64,000 nucleotides of DNA from Trissonchulus latispiculum. Taxonomy: Eukaryota; Nematoda; Enoplea; Enoplida; Ironidae. The DNA lies in the NCBI GenBank assembly GCA_030248195.1, contig JASAND010028146.1, positions 1-64,000 of the forward strand, given 5' to 3'. How positions within the stretch are numbered: position 1 is the first letter of the stretch; each line of letters begins with the position of its first letter. Both the position numbers and the translations under genes were made by a program. This document shows positions 23,630-34,935 of the stretch, piece after piece. The notes beneath the pieces were generated by a model. It saw only the letters and a program-made list of their open reading frames with translations. It did no database searches and had not been told where the DNA came from.

Positions 23630-25085
23630 TCTGAGTAGTATATAGCGAGCTTTTCTACCACCAATCCCTGGATTGACATATCCCTCTCCACTCCCTCCCG
23701 CCCCTTGAACATAGGTTTCCTAGTTTTGCACCACCACCCTTTCGCCTTTGCCTGCCACCCCTCTGCGTCCTTCCGCCGGGGCTTGGGACCCGGCGTTGGC
23801 CCATTATCGGACTCTTACCTGCCTACGTCCGTATCTAAATTCTCTAACTACCTACCTACCTACCTAATCTATTTACAGTAACTACCTACCCAACCTGATC
23901 TAGTCATAAAAGCGCCAAGCAAAATTCAATAAAAGCACAAACAACAAAGACAGCGACATCAAGTCTATAAACCATATATTGAAACTCATTCAGAACAAAC
24001 ATGTCTAGTTGCACATATTAGAACCCATACCAGTGTGATACCTGTGGCCAGACGTTGACCAGGCGTTCAACCTACACGTCATGTTCAAAACCTTCACAGT
24101 GCCCAACCAGAGCATAATGAGTCCGAATTAGATGTAAGAACGGAGTCCCCAGGAGTAGTAACTCGGGCAGTAAAGTAAGTCCTTTAACCCCAAACCTCCG
24201 GCAGCCAGCTAAAAAACTATAAAAGGCGAGAAAAAGTTGGACCCTAGTCAGTTGGCCCCGAGTCATCGCAGAGAGCGGCGTCTCAAAAAGAAGTGAAAGA
24301 AAAAATAAAAATTTGGGTGAATGTGTGATGTGTGCCAGTGCTGTGTGGAGTGAACTGTGGATGTTGTGAGTGCACTGTTCCTTGGTTTCTTGTTTTAGGT
24401 TGAAACGGAACATAAAAAGGAATCCGAAAAGACATAAAAAGAGTAAGTGTAACTGCAATGTAAGTGGGTAAGTGTAATGCAAGGGTAACAAAATTCAACT
24501 AAAAAGCTAGGAAAAAAGATCACGTGGCAATTAAACTGATCACGCAAAGAACAGATCAATGCTCAAACCTATCAGACAGACAAACCTCAAAAACACATAA
24601 CTCAACTTCCGGAAAACAGTATTAGGACAATAAGCATTAAAGACATACAAACAACTAACAAAACCTATCTGTGACACCATGACCACTAACCGCTCCCCTC
24701 TATCCTAACGGTCCTGGGCTCACTGTATATATTGTACATATGTATTTGCTGTAAATAATCGCTTAGAAAACCAAAAACTAATAAAAAACAAAAATACAAA
24801 AATATTGCATGCGCCGGACTAGATTAGGTTAGGTAGGTAGTTACTGCAAATAGATTAGGTAGGTAAGTAGTTAGAGAGTTTACGTACGTAGGTAGGTAGG
24901 AGTCCGGTAATGGGCCAACGCCGGGTCCCAAGCCCCGGGAGAAGAACGCAGAGGGGTGGCAGGGAAAGGAGAAGGGGTGGTGGTGCAAAACTAGGAAACC
25001 TATGTTCAAGGGGCGGGAGGGAGTGGAGAGGGACATGTCAATCCAGGGATTGGGGGTCGAAAAGCTCGCCCTATACTACGTATCT
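23630..25085. mobile_element. 1.45 kb TIR element with ~265 bp inverted repeats
   Basis: The left 23,636-23,904 and right 24,818-25,078 segments are inverted copies, from TAGTATATAGCGAGCTTTT inwards through CT-rich blocks and ACCT/AGGT tracts. The central ~900 bp has no transposase ORF. It sits in the intron between the two lectin exons. I could not settle a target duplication; TATCTG occurs next to both ends but not in register. Confidence 0.7.
24003..24091 (+). pseudogene. C2H2 zinc-finger fragment inside the TIR element
   Basis: One frame reads VAHIRTHT, the His-x3-His-Thr end of a C2H2 finger. A one-base shift later the next frame reads PYQCDTCGQTLTR, the start of another finger, followed by Cys instead of the expected His pair. 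This is too short and broken to function. Confidence 0.4.
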
Positions 25086-25742
25086 GTGTTAGCAATATAG
25101 GATTTGGATTGCCTTCTTCTTGAACAAAACTTAACTAGAATATATACTATCTTAACCCCCGGCTGCTTCCGTTCAAAGTTTTTAGGACATTGAAACTTTT
25201 GAAAAACGTCACCTTTTTCAACATTTTAGTTACTGTTTAGAGTGCCGAAAGAAAACTACTAAAACGCATATTGATGCCAGTTTTCAAAATTCAAAATTAA
25301 ATATTCTTTACTAAATCAGAATACTACGAAAAATGACACTGTATTAAGTTAAAATGGATACGTGCACCAAATTTTAAAGCATTAAATTTTTCAAATTAAT
25401 TCGAATTCGATTTTTCAATTTAAGAACTTAGTTAACCCATAATTTTGACTTAGAAAAGAAACTTAAACAAATCATTTCTCAGTTCTCCCCAAAGTTTTTG
25501 ACTTAAGCTATGCTGGAAACTGTTTGCGGCATAGTTTTGTGTTTCATCTTTGGCTTTTAGGAGTTTAGACATTCAAGTCAATAGCTATACGTTTGAAAGT
25601 TCGGAAACTATAAGCGATAAACCACAACAAATAGCAACATGGAGGCCTGCTTCCGAAGTCTCTTGAAATTTATAGGTTTGCATTCAGATTTATCACACTC
25701 CAAGTCTGGTGCCATTTTTGTCCAGGACAAATTAGAACAAAC

Positions 25743-25990
25743 CTCATAATATCAAAATCGTATCGTTGTTTAGGATCAATGAATGCAGGCAGATGTGCTG
25801 AAGAGTGCAATTTATTGCAGAGCTGTTCAGCCAGTCGGGGCGAAACCACATTTTCCTGATTGTATGAAACAATTGCATTTTGTTTTTCTTCGACCACTCT
25901 GTAGTAGCACGCACGGTCACCAGGAATCCACCCTTGTGGGCAATTAAGTGATGAGTCTATACAGTTAGCACTTTTCAAATACAGCAGCAT
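25743..25990 (-). CDS. C-type-lectin-like domain, first half (exon)
   Basis: Open from the base after a GTAG acceptor to an ATGAG/GTTTGT donor, 248 bp. It encodes NCPQGWIPGDRACYYRV, the usual opening of a C-type lectin-like domain (Cys, Gly-Trp, Cys-Tyr), then LAEQLCNKLHSSAHLPAF, the conserved helix with Cys and HL. The next exon at 23,261 completes the core in phase. A TAG lies in frame just upstream of its first codon (ATG), so a separate transcript could also start here. Whether it belongs with the DEG/ENaC exons is inference from strand, order and phase. Confidence 0.65.
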
Positions 25991-26582
25991 CTACTTGATC
26001 TTAGTTTCTTTTTTGTATTGACTCTCATTCTGTGTTTTACTAGATAAGAATTTGTGTACGCTATTTAGTCTATATTAAATAACACCTGTTTTTAAAGCCA
26101 AAAATCCTTTCAACGAAAGAGCAAACATGGTTTTCTCTCAAACATAACTAAAGCATAAAAGTTGTTTGTCGTGTTTGCACCCAAGATTAACATTAGGTTA
26201 AAACGTAGCTAACCCTGAGAGGTGCAGGTTGAAGAACAGTGACTTAAACTTAGCGTTAAGATTAACCCTCACCCTCAGCACCAATTCATGTTCGCACAGA
26301 GTTACGAAGCCTAAAGGTTAACTCCGAGTTAACTTTTACAAGAGGGTAACCAATCAGTAGAGCAGGAAACAGAGTACATCCGACAAGGAAGGGATTACAC
26401 AATTTCACAAGTTCTTACACAATTTACGCAGGATCCATCAGTTCCAAATACTACCGGTTCCGGTTCCAGTTCTACTGGTTCCAGTGGAACCGGCCCGAGC
26501 ACTAGTCTAGCACTGGGTTAAAAATGTAATAGACTCTCGTTTTGTATCACTCATTCTAAATGTTTGCAAAGTTAAAATACAC

Positions 26583-26620
26583 CGTTTTAAATAAAAAATA
26601 TAGAAAATTCTCATGATTTC
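26583..26620 (-). CDS. Possible 38 bp micro-exon
   Basis: A very good acceptor (TCTTTTCAATACAG) and a weak donor (ACG/GTGTAT) enclose 38 open bases. The phases would link the exon ending at 26,820 with the lectin exon starting at 25,990. Weak evidence. Confidence 0.2.
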
Positions 26621-26819
26621 CTGTATTGAAAAGAGGAAAGCACTTCAATATAAAGTGTTTACCCGCACAAATTTTGTTACGACAGACAGACCCAACTCTC
26701 AAGTCACTTTTCGATTGTAGTCATTAAATGAAATTCTCTAGTTTCAGTTGAAGTTTTAGAGTTTGAGTCACTGCTTAGACTTGTGCTTGGCTCTTGTCAT
26801 TCCAACCACATAAGCTTAC

Positions 26820-26904
26820 CCCAGTTGTTTATTTTCAGCGATCGAATTGTCCTATTATGTTCTTCCTGTTCACCTTTCTCTAGAAATTCTGACCACAGAT
26901 CACC
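26820..26904 (-). CDS. Likely DEG/ENaC extracellular exon
   Basis: 85 bp exon framed by TGACTTTTCAG and GTAAGC. It encodes GDLWSEFLEKGEQEEHN and onward, hydrophilic with one N-glycosylation sequon (NRT). It follows the previous exon in phase 0 and leaves one base. There is no family-specific motif. Confidence 0.5.
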
Positions 26905-27088
26905 CTGAAAAGTCAAGCTTCCTGACTTAAAGGTCCTATTGATCACAATGATTACTTAAGGCATTCTACGACATAAGCATGTAGCGTAGATTTTCGCCAC
27001 TATTGCCAATCTCTTTCAGCAGAGTCACCATACAGCACATAAATAAGAAACCAATCTTCTTTTTATCGAAAGTAAACGGAAGACTTAC

Positions 27089-27184
27089 AGATCTCATGAA
27101 AATATCCATCCACATAGCAGTCGATTTTGAGTGAGGGTTATAGTTGCACAATGTAACAACGGGAAAAGGAGAGTGTTGGTGAAG
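27089..27184 (-). CDS. DEG/ENaC channel exon with FPxVTxCN motif
   Basis: 96 bp exon with excellent splice sites (TATTTTCAG and GTAAGT). It encodes FPVVTLCNYNPHSKS, matching the FPAVTICNxNP signature that follows transmembrane segment 1 in DEG/ENaC (degenerin/epithelial sodium channel) subunits. These channels are trimeric, with two membrane passes and a large extracellular domain. It joins the upstream TM1 exon in phase 0. Confidence 0.75.
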
Positions 27185-27567
27185 CTGAAAATAAAGACTT
27201 AACAAATTTGATAATTAAAATGTGTGCTAAGTTGGCTTGCGCTCAAAAAGCTAGTGAACTAGTATCAATTACACATACGAATAGCAAAAACTTCTTTTTA
27301 AACGTTACTTGCTGTTTTGCGGCATTTTATTTACAATGGACAACGGATAACATAGGCACATGAAAGTTAAGGCCTTGAATTCCTGGTGAATTTTCTCATG
27401 GTGCCCTGCTGTTAAAGCTGAGCATTTGGAAAACACAATACAGCCCAACAGTTACATGATTGAAACCTCGGGTACAACTAATTACATAAATATCCATAAT
27501 TTGTAATAAGCTAAAGTTTCAGCACGCAGTCTTTGTCTGGTTGGGAAAATAAAAATATCCTTGTTAC

Positions 27568-27723
27568 CTGTACATGAACAGATGTAGAAAAAGACCAATA
27601 TGCAAAGAATAACTGAACCACAGTGAACGCTGCGAAAATTGCCGTGATCAGTGCTAAAACTCGTCCAATGTGCCAAATACACGGATATCTGTTGCCCAGC
27701 TGGGTGAACTGGACCACGTCTAT
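27568..27723 (-). CDS. DEG/ENaC channel exon with transmembrane segment 1
   Basis: 156 bp exon between AATTTTAG and GTAACA. It encodes a short cytoplasmic piece, then a hydrophobic run of about 22 residues (VLALITAIFAAFTVVQLFF) and a YWSFSTSVHV segment, in the place where DEG/ENaC proteins have TM1 and the start of the extracellular domain. Both ends are phase 0 and match the next exon. The N-terminal HG gating motif is not clear. Confidence 0.65.
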
Positions 27724-28092
27724 CTAAAATTGACTGAAAGTGTCTGGGCTTTGTTAGTCTAAGATTTAGATGAACAAAGGTCACAGTTAAAAGTCAGCAC
27801 CAACTGTGGAAAGAAACACTGAGCAAAATGCATATAGTTCACGTCTATTTATTCTGAACAGGTCGATGCAAGATCATACACGTTCGTGTAATGACCATTT
27901 TCCGTTTCACTACCAAAACAAGAATGCTAGACTGGATTTCAGTTTAAAATTTACTACTGAAAAGCTTGTTATACCTGTATCTGCACCCATCACTATTTTG
28001 AGAACGTCAGAACATCAAGAGGCCAAAAACAAGATCAAATTTTATTCGTTATTCAATACCAACTAATGACTTCAATTACTAGGCAAACCCAC

Positions 28093-28146
28093 CGTCTGAA
28101 CGATTTCCTGGACAGCATTTCTTTTGCTGTGTACATGTAGAACCAT
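28093..28146 (-). CDS. Possible first coding exon of the DEG/ENaC-like gene
   Basis: ATG followed by 18 open codons (MVLHVHSKRNAVQEIVQT) to ACG/GTGGGT, phase 0, as needed by the TM1 exon. Only length, phase and a fair donor support it. Confidence 0.3.
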
Positions 28147-28149
28147 TGA

Positions 28150-29429
28150 CTCAGCTTATGAAGAAATACTTTGTAGAAGACTAAAATTGAAAATTTAGGA
28201 TTAAAAGTGTTCAGAAGACAAGTGTAGGTAGAAAATTCAAATGTTTAAAATGTAATGCGAAATTCGAGAATGAATCAAGAAAAGACAACAGTCGAAGCTC
28301 ATCAATTAATAGTAAAATAACAGTTTCCAAATTGGATGAAGCTATTGAATATTTTCACTATGACCAATATTTGTGTGCAATGTTACTAGGGAAGGTTTCA
28401 TCACTCAGCGTTCTTTTAGACGTTCCTCAGTTTTTCCAACGTTACTGTACAGCGCCCTTTCCATAACAGTACGTCCAGCCTTCTGCGGGAGAAAGTTCCG
28501 TTTGTCCAAAATAATTGGCAAATGTGCCAACATGCGCAGATTTACTACGATATTGACATTTAGAATTTGAGGGATGACGCTGTTTCCTGTATTAGAGGGC
28601 CAATAGTATGGATGTTCGCGTAGAATAATGGCAGAACTGACACTTTAACATAAGATGGGCAGAAAGCAGTCACTTATTACCAACACGTTGATTTCTTAGC
28701 TGTCACAACAGACACCCTGCTCCATGCAGTTTAGCAGAGCATGCTGGTCGAAATGGACCTGGATGATTTTACATTATATAATGAGCATCTAGGCTGAGCA
28801 GTTACGACCTATTATTGTGCTCGTGAGATTAATGAAATGTTTGTGAGGCGTAAAAGGTTCAGAATAGTTAAAAGACAACAGGTTCAATGATCGGAGATAA
28901 ATAATATCTTTCATAGAATAGGTTATATGCTGCTTTGGCGAATTTTCGGTGAATGCCACTGGTGTAAACCAGGAAATATCATCAACTGAAATACACGAAA
29001 TTCATTCCATACTAATCTATACTGATATGATCTAACTCAGGACCGACTGCCAGAGTTCCCGGTGTAATCGGGCGAGATTGTCTGATCAGATGGCTCGACC
29101 TGAGATTTGTCCATTGTCTCCGTTGCTAATTGTAACATAATTACTCAATGGTGTCCACAGAGAACAAACATTTAGCATTCTCGGTACCTCGACTCCATTT
29201 CGAAATTAGTGGGCAAAAAGGAAACTAGGGTGTTATAGTAGCAGCAAAGACCAGTCCAGTGTTGGAAAAAGTTTAGGAATCCAAAACAGCCTTGGTCCAT
29301 TGTGTTGGCAATGAAGTTCCTTGTCCCAACTTTGTTTGGGGAACTGTGTGTCACCTTCATGCCAAGAAAATTAAGGACGTTTCGTTGATAACCGAGGTCA
29401 CCATGAAGCTCGTTAAGGGCAATCTGAGA
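28150..29429. other. Gene-free stretch
   Basis: I see no convincing exon, repeat pair or RNA gene. ORFs are short and lack recognisable motifs. A minus-strand ORF (29,172-29,456) follows the capsid-gene relic and may belong to it, but I do not recognise it. Confidence 0.5.
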
Positions 29430-30870
29430 CTGCAAGTTGGACCAGTTGCTACTCATTGCTGTATTGCCTTTCCACTATTCTCCAGCAGGCGTCCAATGGC
29501 TGCCTTCCCACGTCGTTTGAGTGATTCCTTTGGATGTTCACCATACATATACTTGGGGGGTTTTGGGGGTTTCACCCTCCCCCAGACCTGAGCTCACCCT
29601 TCCCCCAGAGGGGTCCCTCAACCCCAGAATCCGGCTTTTTCCGATTTTTTGGGCAAAAAACCGGACAAATCCGGTTTTCTGGCGGCCGTCGGCCGCCGGA
29701 TCACCCCCCTCCCAAACTTTCCCCTCCTGCACATGTCTGATCTTCACCTCTATTCAAGTAATCGCGAGCCACATCTCCGGCCGTCTGAAAGGCTTGCCTA
29801 CGTGCCTCTAGACCTACACGACGTACTACAGGCCAAATAAATCGTCCGATTCCTCTCAAGACTGCTGCCCAGGCCATCTCCTCGATGATACCTTTGACCG
29901 GCGTAGAAACCAGATCCTCTCGGTATCAGGTGCAGTTGCCAGTCTTCAACTGTTTCTGGATGATATCTGGTCCTCGTCTTTCTTACAGTGTAACTTGATA
30001 ACCATACTACCATACTCAAAATGTACACTCCTGCCAATATGATTGTTTATATGGACTTTAATGCCATTGATCACATGCTTATTCACGGGGAATTTCTGTG
30101 AGTCAAATCCAAGCATGCGTACGATGGTAGGAGCAAATTGAATAAACCCGGAGTTGGGTCTTTCAAGGTGTTCCGGATTTTCGTAAATGTCTAGGTAGGC
30201 TCTATCCTTGTCCTGATCATAGACGAAACGTATAGGAGGCGATTCCTGGCGTTCATTAAGAATTGACTGAATGGTAAGGTTGGTGGTGTTTATCAGATCG
30301 TGAAGGTTATAGTATATTATATTATATTATATCTCCGGCTGGGTATATTACTAACTACTCTCTCGTCTGCCTCAAATAGGACTATAATGAATGTGTCTGC
30401 ATTAGAGTTAATGGCTTTCCAGGTGTGAGGATAGATAAAGTCAATGCAACGGACTACCTGTCATGTAGATGCAAAGGGTGAGCTAGCTGGTTCTTGAAGG
30501 TTCCGTCCTTTCCGGTCACATATAGGTAGAAACTCATCTTCGCTTTCGGAAGTGTAACTTAGCAAAGACCTTTCCGTACTGAAAGTTTACTGCCATACCG
30601 TGATCATCCTTTATATGTATTTCAATGCTGTCAAACTCCTTTCTTAGCACTGGTATATAATGTGGATTATTGTATATTCGATCAACGGTATCATTATGCT
30701 TTCCTTCGATACTGACAACACGAATGATGGGTGCGATGATGTTTCCTATCATTTGCGGTGACACCACGTCACAGCAGATGAAGAGGGAATATAGTCCGCC
30801 TCTCAGGTCTAGAGCATTAGCGGCCACTGCGTATCTAGGTGGTGCAACAGTCGTTTCCTTCGATGTTAGT
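29430..30870 (-). pseudogene. Polinton/adintovirus-like minor-capsid gene cluster, decayed
   Basis: Minus-strand segments resemble proteins of Polinton (Maverick) or adintovirus-type elements. At 30,870-30,534 a frame reads VSPQMIGNIIAPIIRVV, then HYIPVLRKEFDSIEI and a terminal FQYGKVFAKLHFRKRR, like the minor capsid (penton-type) protein's C-terminus. At 30,330-29,990 a second, shorter version of the same C-terminal motif appears. Next comes a basic Gly-rich segment (GSGFYAGQRYHRG) and an Arg-rich amphipathic stretch, like the small core or membrane-active protein that usually follows. Frameshifts and stops are frequent, so it is a fossil. I assign the family from motif memory only. Confidence 0.5.
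29545..29735. mobile_element. GC-rich insert splitting the capsid-gene relic
   Basis: A block of C-rich runs (CCCCCAGA-type), a CCGGATTTGTCCGG-like palindrome and CGGCCGTCGGCCG interrupts the basic protein's reading frame, which resumes beyond it (ESLKRRGKAAIGRLL). Similar composition recurs at 51,760-52,145. Probably a MITE; borders are uncertain. Confidence 0.45.
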
Positions 30871-31102
30871 TCACTGTTTGTACGTAGACACCACGATTAG
30901 TGCTAAGTATTGTAATAAGTACTAAGTACTGTGCTAAGTACTAAGTATTGTGAATATTCCGTACTATTATTAATAATATACCGTAATATTGTGAATATGA
31001 CTGTCACAAGTTTTTGTATTCAACCAACGTTTACTATCCCTTGTTTAATGCTTTAATTTCATTGAGACAGATGTTAATCGAACCGACTAGCTTGAACACA
31101 AG

Positions 31103-31497
31103 TTTGAATCCTCAGTATGTTATTCATATTAAGCTGCGAAAAGGAGCCTAGCAGGCAGACAAATCTTATGGACAGATTTGAATCCTCAGTATGCTAAAGA
31201 TATGAGCCTACTAAGGCTGCTAATACGGAGAGACAGGTTTGAGTCCTCAGCGGGCTAAAGATATGAATCTGCTAGAAGGCTGCTAATAGGGAGAGACAGC
31301 TTTGAGTCCTCAGAATGCTAAAGGCATGAGCCTGCTAGAAGGCAAGGGAGAGAAAAAGCAGAGACACAGGGAGAGAAAAGTAGAGACAGCTTTGAGTCCT
31401 CAGTATGCTAAAGATATGAGTCTGCTAGAAGGCTGCTAATAGGGAGAACGACTTTAGACAGCTTTGAGTCCTCAGTATGCTAAAGATATGAGCCTAG
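31103..31497. repeat. ~75 bp tandem repeat, six to seven imperfect units
   Basis: The phrase TTTGAGTCCTCAGTATGCTA (or near variants) followed by AAGATATGAGCCTGCTAG recurs at 31,111, 31,178, 31,229, 31,300, 31,390 and 31,463, with variable spacers of AGAAGGCTGCTAATAGGGAG type. Confidence 0.85.
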
Positions 31498-31520
31498 GGT
31501 GAAATTGGTCTAAGTATTAC

Positions 31521-31996
31521 CAAGAGTACATAATAACTAAGAGTGTGACAAGCGCAGCACTCCTAGCTATCAGCCTGATCACATTATCTGTACGATAACG
31601 GCAGATACACCACACAAACCACCACCCACAAATTGGACCCCAGTGACTCCCACCCCCCCCCCACAAAACAGACCCTAGTCAACCACCCCCCCCCCCACAC
31701 ACACACACACACAAATCTGACCCTAGTGGATTTCACTAGTGTCTGATTTGTGGGAGTGGGGGGTCATTTCAGTAGGGTCTGATATGTGGGGGGTCATTTC
31801 ACTAGGGTCTGATTTGAGGGGGGGTCAAATCTACTAAGGTCTGTTTTGTGGGGGGTGGTTGACTAGGTCTGTTTTGTGAGGAGAGTCACTGGGGTCCAAT
31901 TTGTGAGAGGGTAGGCCTTTATCGTGCAAATGATGTCCCCAGGCTGATAACTAAGAGTGCTGCGCTTGTCACACTCTTAGTCATTATGTACTCTTG
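31521..31996. mobile_element. CAAGAGTAC foldback element (complete, 476 bp)
   Basis: The first 45 bp (CAAGAGTACATAATAAC onward) is inverted at the end, and the interior folds again through CCCCAGTGACTCC / GGAGAGTCACTGGGG. Flanks GTATTAC and GGATTAC differ at one of seven bases, consistent with a 7 bp target duplication. A (CA)n and G-rich repeats of 'GGGTCTGATTTGTGGGG' type lie in the centre. Confidence 0.8.
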
Positions 31997-32114
31997 GGAT
32001 TACTAATTAATTAAACTGTTTACAATTTTAACAGACTTAATTATTATGGCTATTAAGTAACGTTGATTAACATTAAGTGAAGTTCCTATTTGTTCTGAAG
32101 TATATAGGTGATAG

Positions 32115-32510
32115 CAAGAGTACATAATATAAGAGTATGAAACTCTTACACTAGCATGTACAAATCATGCTAGGTATGCTCGGTGAAAACCTTTGCACTA
32201 ATTACATGCTTCATATAAGCGTGTGTCTGCTCGCGTGGCACTAGCCTAAGGCTTACTGTAGGTAATTTATTAGTTATTTTTAATTTATTAATTATAACTT
32301 TAATTAGGTTAGTACAATCAAAAAACTAATTCGACAACTTTGTAGCATTTTTTCTGCTCTTTCCAATGACATAAAAATTGTTGCACAATACAAAAATTCG
32401 CGGGAATGTATTGTGCTCGGCTAGTGGGCCAATCAGCGAGCAGACACACGCTTATATGAAAGCGTGTAATTAGTGCAAAGCGGGACCCCCCGGAGGGGGG
32501 GGGGGGGGAG
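32115..32510. mobile_element. CAAGAGTAC foldback element, one end missing
   Basis: Starts with the family terminus and shares the TCATATAAGCGTGTGTCTGC core with the 62 kb copy. It stops in a poly-G run at about 32,510 without the opposite terminus. Confidence 0.7.
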
Positions 32511-33149
32511 GATTTTATATTTATGTGTATAGTTTGTTATTATTTTTTTTTTTTTTTTATAGCTTTCTAATATTTTCTCATCTTTCAAGTGTAATTTCCT
32601 ATTGCATTTAGAAATTTCATGGTTAGTGCAAAGGTCCAGATGTTAAATGGAAGACAACAAGAGAACTTTTGGAATTTTTGGTGGGAATAAAAAAATAGAG
32701 AGAAATTTTGAAAGAATATATTTTGGTCCTTACAACCCTGAGGTAAGCAGGTAAGAACCATCATTGGCAAACAGTCAGCTAAATAAAAATCTGAATAAGT
32801 TGGTACTTTATTAGGTAATTAGATATTTAATTAGCATAAACATAATTAGGCAGGTAAACTATCTAGTAAAATACGTAGGCAAGAAGTAAAGTAAATAACA
32901 GTAAATACTATGCTACAAACATAAGCTTAAAGCTAAGCTAAAGGGAAAATTGACCAACAATGACCTTGGGAACATCTGCCTCCATGATCAATGACTTTAC
33001 CTGTATGATTAATGACCCTATTCTTCAAGCCTGAATTAAGCTAAGATACCTGTACAAAGAGCTACCATTTGATGTCTCCTATACTACTCACGCCCTTAGG
33101 CTCCACAGTCCAAATTTTTCCTTGTAAACGTTTAACGGACCGCAATTTT

Positions 33150-33445
33150 AGATGTGTAAGCATGCTTTGTAAGCATGCTGACAGATAAGTGTAAGCATGC
33201 TGACGTGTAAGCATGTAATCATGCTGATAGATAACTGTAAACCTTTTGACGTAAGCATGTAAGCATGAACGAAAGCATGTAAGCATCCAGACGTAAACAT
33301 GTAAGCATGCTGACGTAAGCATGTAAGCATGCTGACGTAAGCATGTAAGCATGCTGACGTGTGAGGATGTAAGCATGCTGACAGATGTGTAAACATGTTG
33401 ACGTAAGCAAGTAAGCATACTGGCGTGTAAGCATGTAAGCACAAT
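33150..33445. repeat. GTAAGCATGCTGAC minisatellite
   Basis: About 300 bp of ~11 and ~22 bp units built from GTAAGCATGTAAGCATGCTG. The array is bracketed by direct repeats of CACGCCCTxxGGCTCCACA...AATTTTTCCT...GAACGTTTAAC type at about 33,089-33,133 and 33,468-33,512. The long apparent ORFs across it are an artefact of the repeat. Confidence 0.85.
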
Positions 33446-34149
33446 GAGCATATTAATATAGGTGTCTCACGCCCTCGGGCTCCACACTCCAATTTTTCCT
33501 AGTGAACGTTTAACTTCTTTTAGATAATTTCAGATAGTTGCTAGGGTACCGCACAAAATGAACCTCACATGTGAGATTGCTGTTACAAGATCAGACATAG
33601 AGCAATTTAAAGCAATAATATACAGAAGACTGCATTCAGGTGTACCGCACTTGGGGTACCGTAATTGTGAGATTACATTTAAATAATCAGATATAGGATA
33701 CCGCAGTTTAAAGTAATAATAGATTGAAGACTGCATTCAGGGTACCGCACTTGGTGTACCGCAATCGCCGGCTGAATTTATATTTTTATTACTACTGAAA
33801 ACTACAAGAACTCCTGTTATTTCTACAGTCTTTTTAAGAGTGCATAGAGTGCATACAAAAAATAATGAACCAATTATGAGTCTGTTGGTTGCACATATTA
33901 TAAAAGATGGCACAAAATGAAAAGAAAATGAAAACATTGATAGAAAAACCGTAGCTTTAACCTGCAGTCTGATGAGACCTATTGGCTGGGGTCGAATCTA
34001 TTCAAAACAAAATTGTTCAAGTATTAAACTTTGGCTGTTTCTGTTCGATCTTACACATTGGTTCCTAAACATTCTTAAACATGTCGGTTGTCTTAAACAT
34101 TTGATGAGACTGCACCGTGCCATATGAGGGCCAAAACTGCAAAACCCCA

Positions 34150-34935
34150 AAAAGGTATATTTTTAGAATCGTCTGGAACGGAGAGTTTGCAAATTCGATA
34201 AATTCCGACAATCTTCATATGCAATATTTCGCCTTAACCTTTTACTCAATCAAAATTTTGTTGAAATGATCAAATTGAGCTGATCCTGCTGTATGGTGTT
34301 GCTCTTGCAACCATTTTAGAAAATACACCCAATCTCCGTCATGTCGGTTCTTCAAAATTTCCTGATTTTTAAAATTCGAGCCAGTAGTCCTAGAACATTG
34401 ATATCATTTGAAAGCTCATAATGAGCTGAACATGTCTTACAATAAAGCCAATACTGCAATTGCACCAAATTCCGGGAATTCACGGCAGCTGGATTTAATT
34501 ACAGCTCCGGACTTTTCCGTTAATTAAGGGAAGTGGGCGCATTTCTACTTGGTTGGTTATATTACTATAATTCTTCAGCTTGTCAAGAGCTTTCGAGTGA
34601 TTCTCTTTGTTTTGTTTTGTTTTGAAGTTTTGAAGTTTTTGAAGTTTTGTAAAGTTTTGAAATCAGGAAACTCTGAAATCCTGAAATTCTGCAAACTGAG
34701 TGCATTTCCGCGAAACGGGTGCAAAGAGCAAAAACATGGTAAGTCGATCATGGAAAAAATTGGCTAAATATCTGATATTTCAAGTTTTCCTTGAATGAAA
34801 CCCAAAATTTCTGATTTTACCATATTTTCAAATGTCATGTTCTAGACAATATTAGAATATATACATTGTTGGGGTTTGTTCCAATGCTATAATCGCCCAA
34901 ATTTGTACAAACATTTTTAGTCGGACCATGTTTGC
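34150..34935. mobile_element. Diverged relative of the 49.6-52.3 kb TIR element
   Basis: Contains the same phrases: AAAATACACCCAATC, TTTCCTGATTTTTAAAATTC, GAAAGCTCATAATGAGCTG, and the terminal CAATGTTTGTACAAAC-like end in altered form (TTTGTACAAACATTTTTAGTCGGACC). Borders are approximate. Confidence 0.55.

Noticed and set aside
29534..29811. Plus-strand Pro-rich ORFs of 63-96 codons
   Set aside because: They overlap the GC-rich hairpin insert and run opposite to the capsid relic, with no recognisable domain.
33150..33445. CRISPR-like array
   Set aside because: Units are contiguous with no unique spacers, and the context is eukaryotic.
33062..33492. ORFs of 114-129 codons with HAYMLTSACL-like repeats
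   Set aside because: They arise from the GTAAGCATGCTGAC minisatellite and appear in three frames alike.
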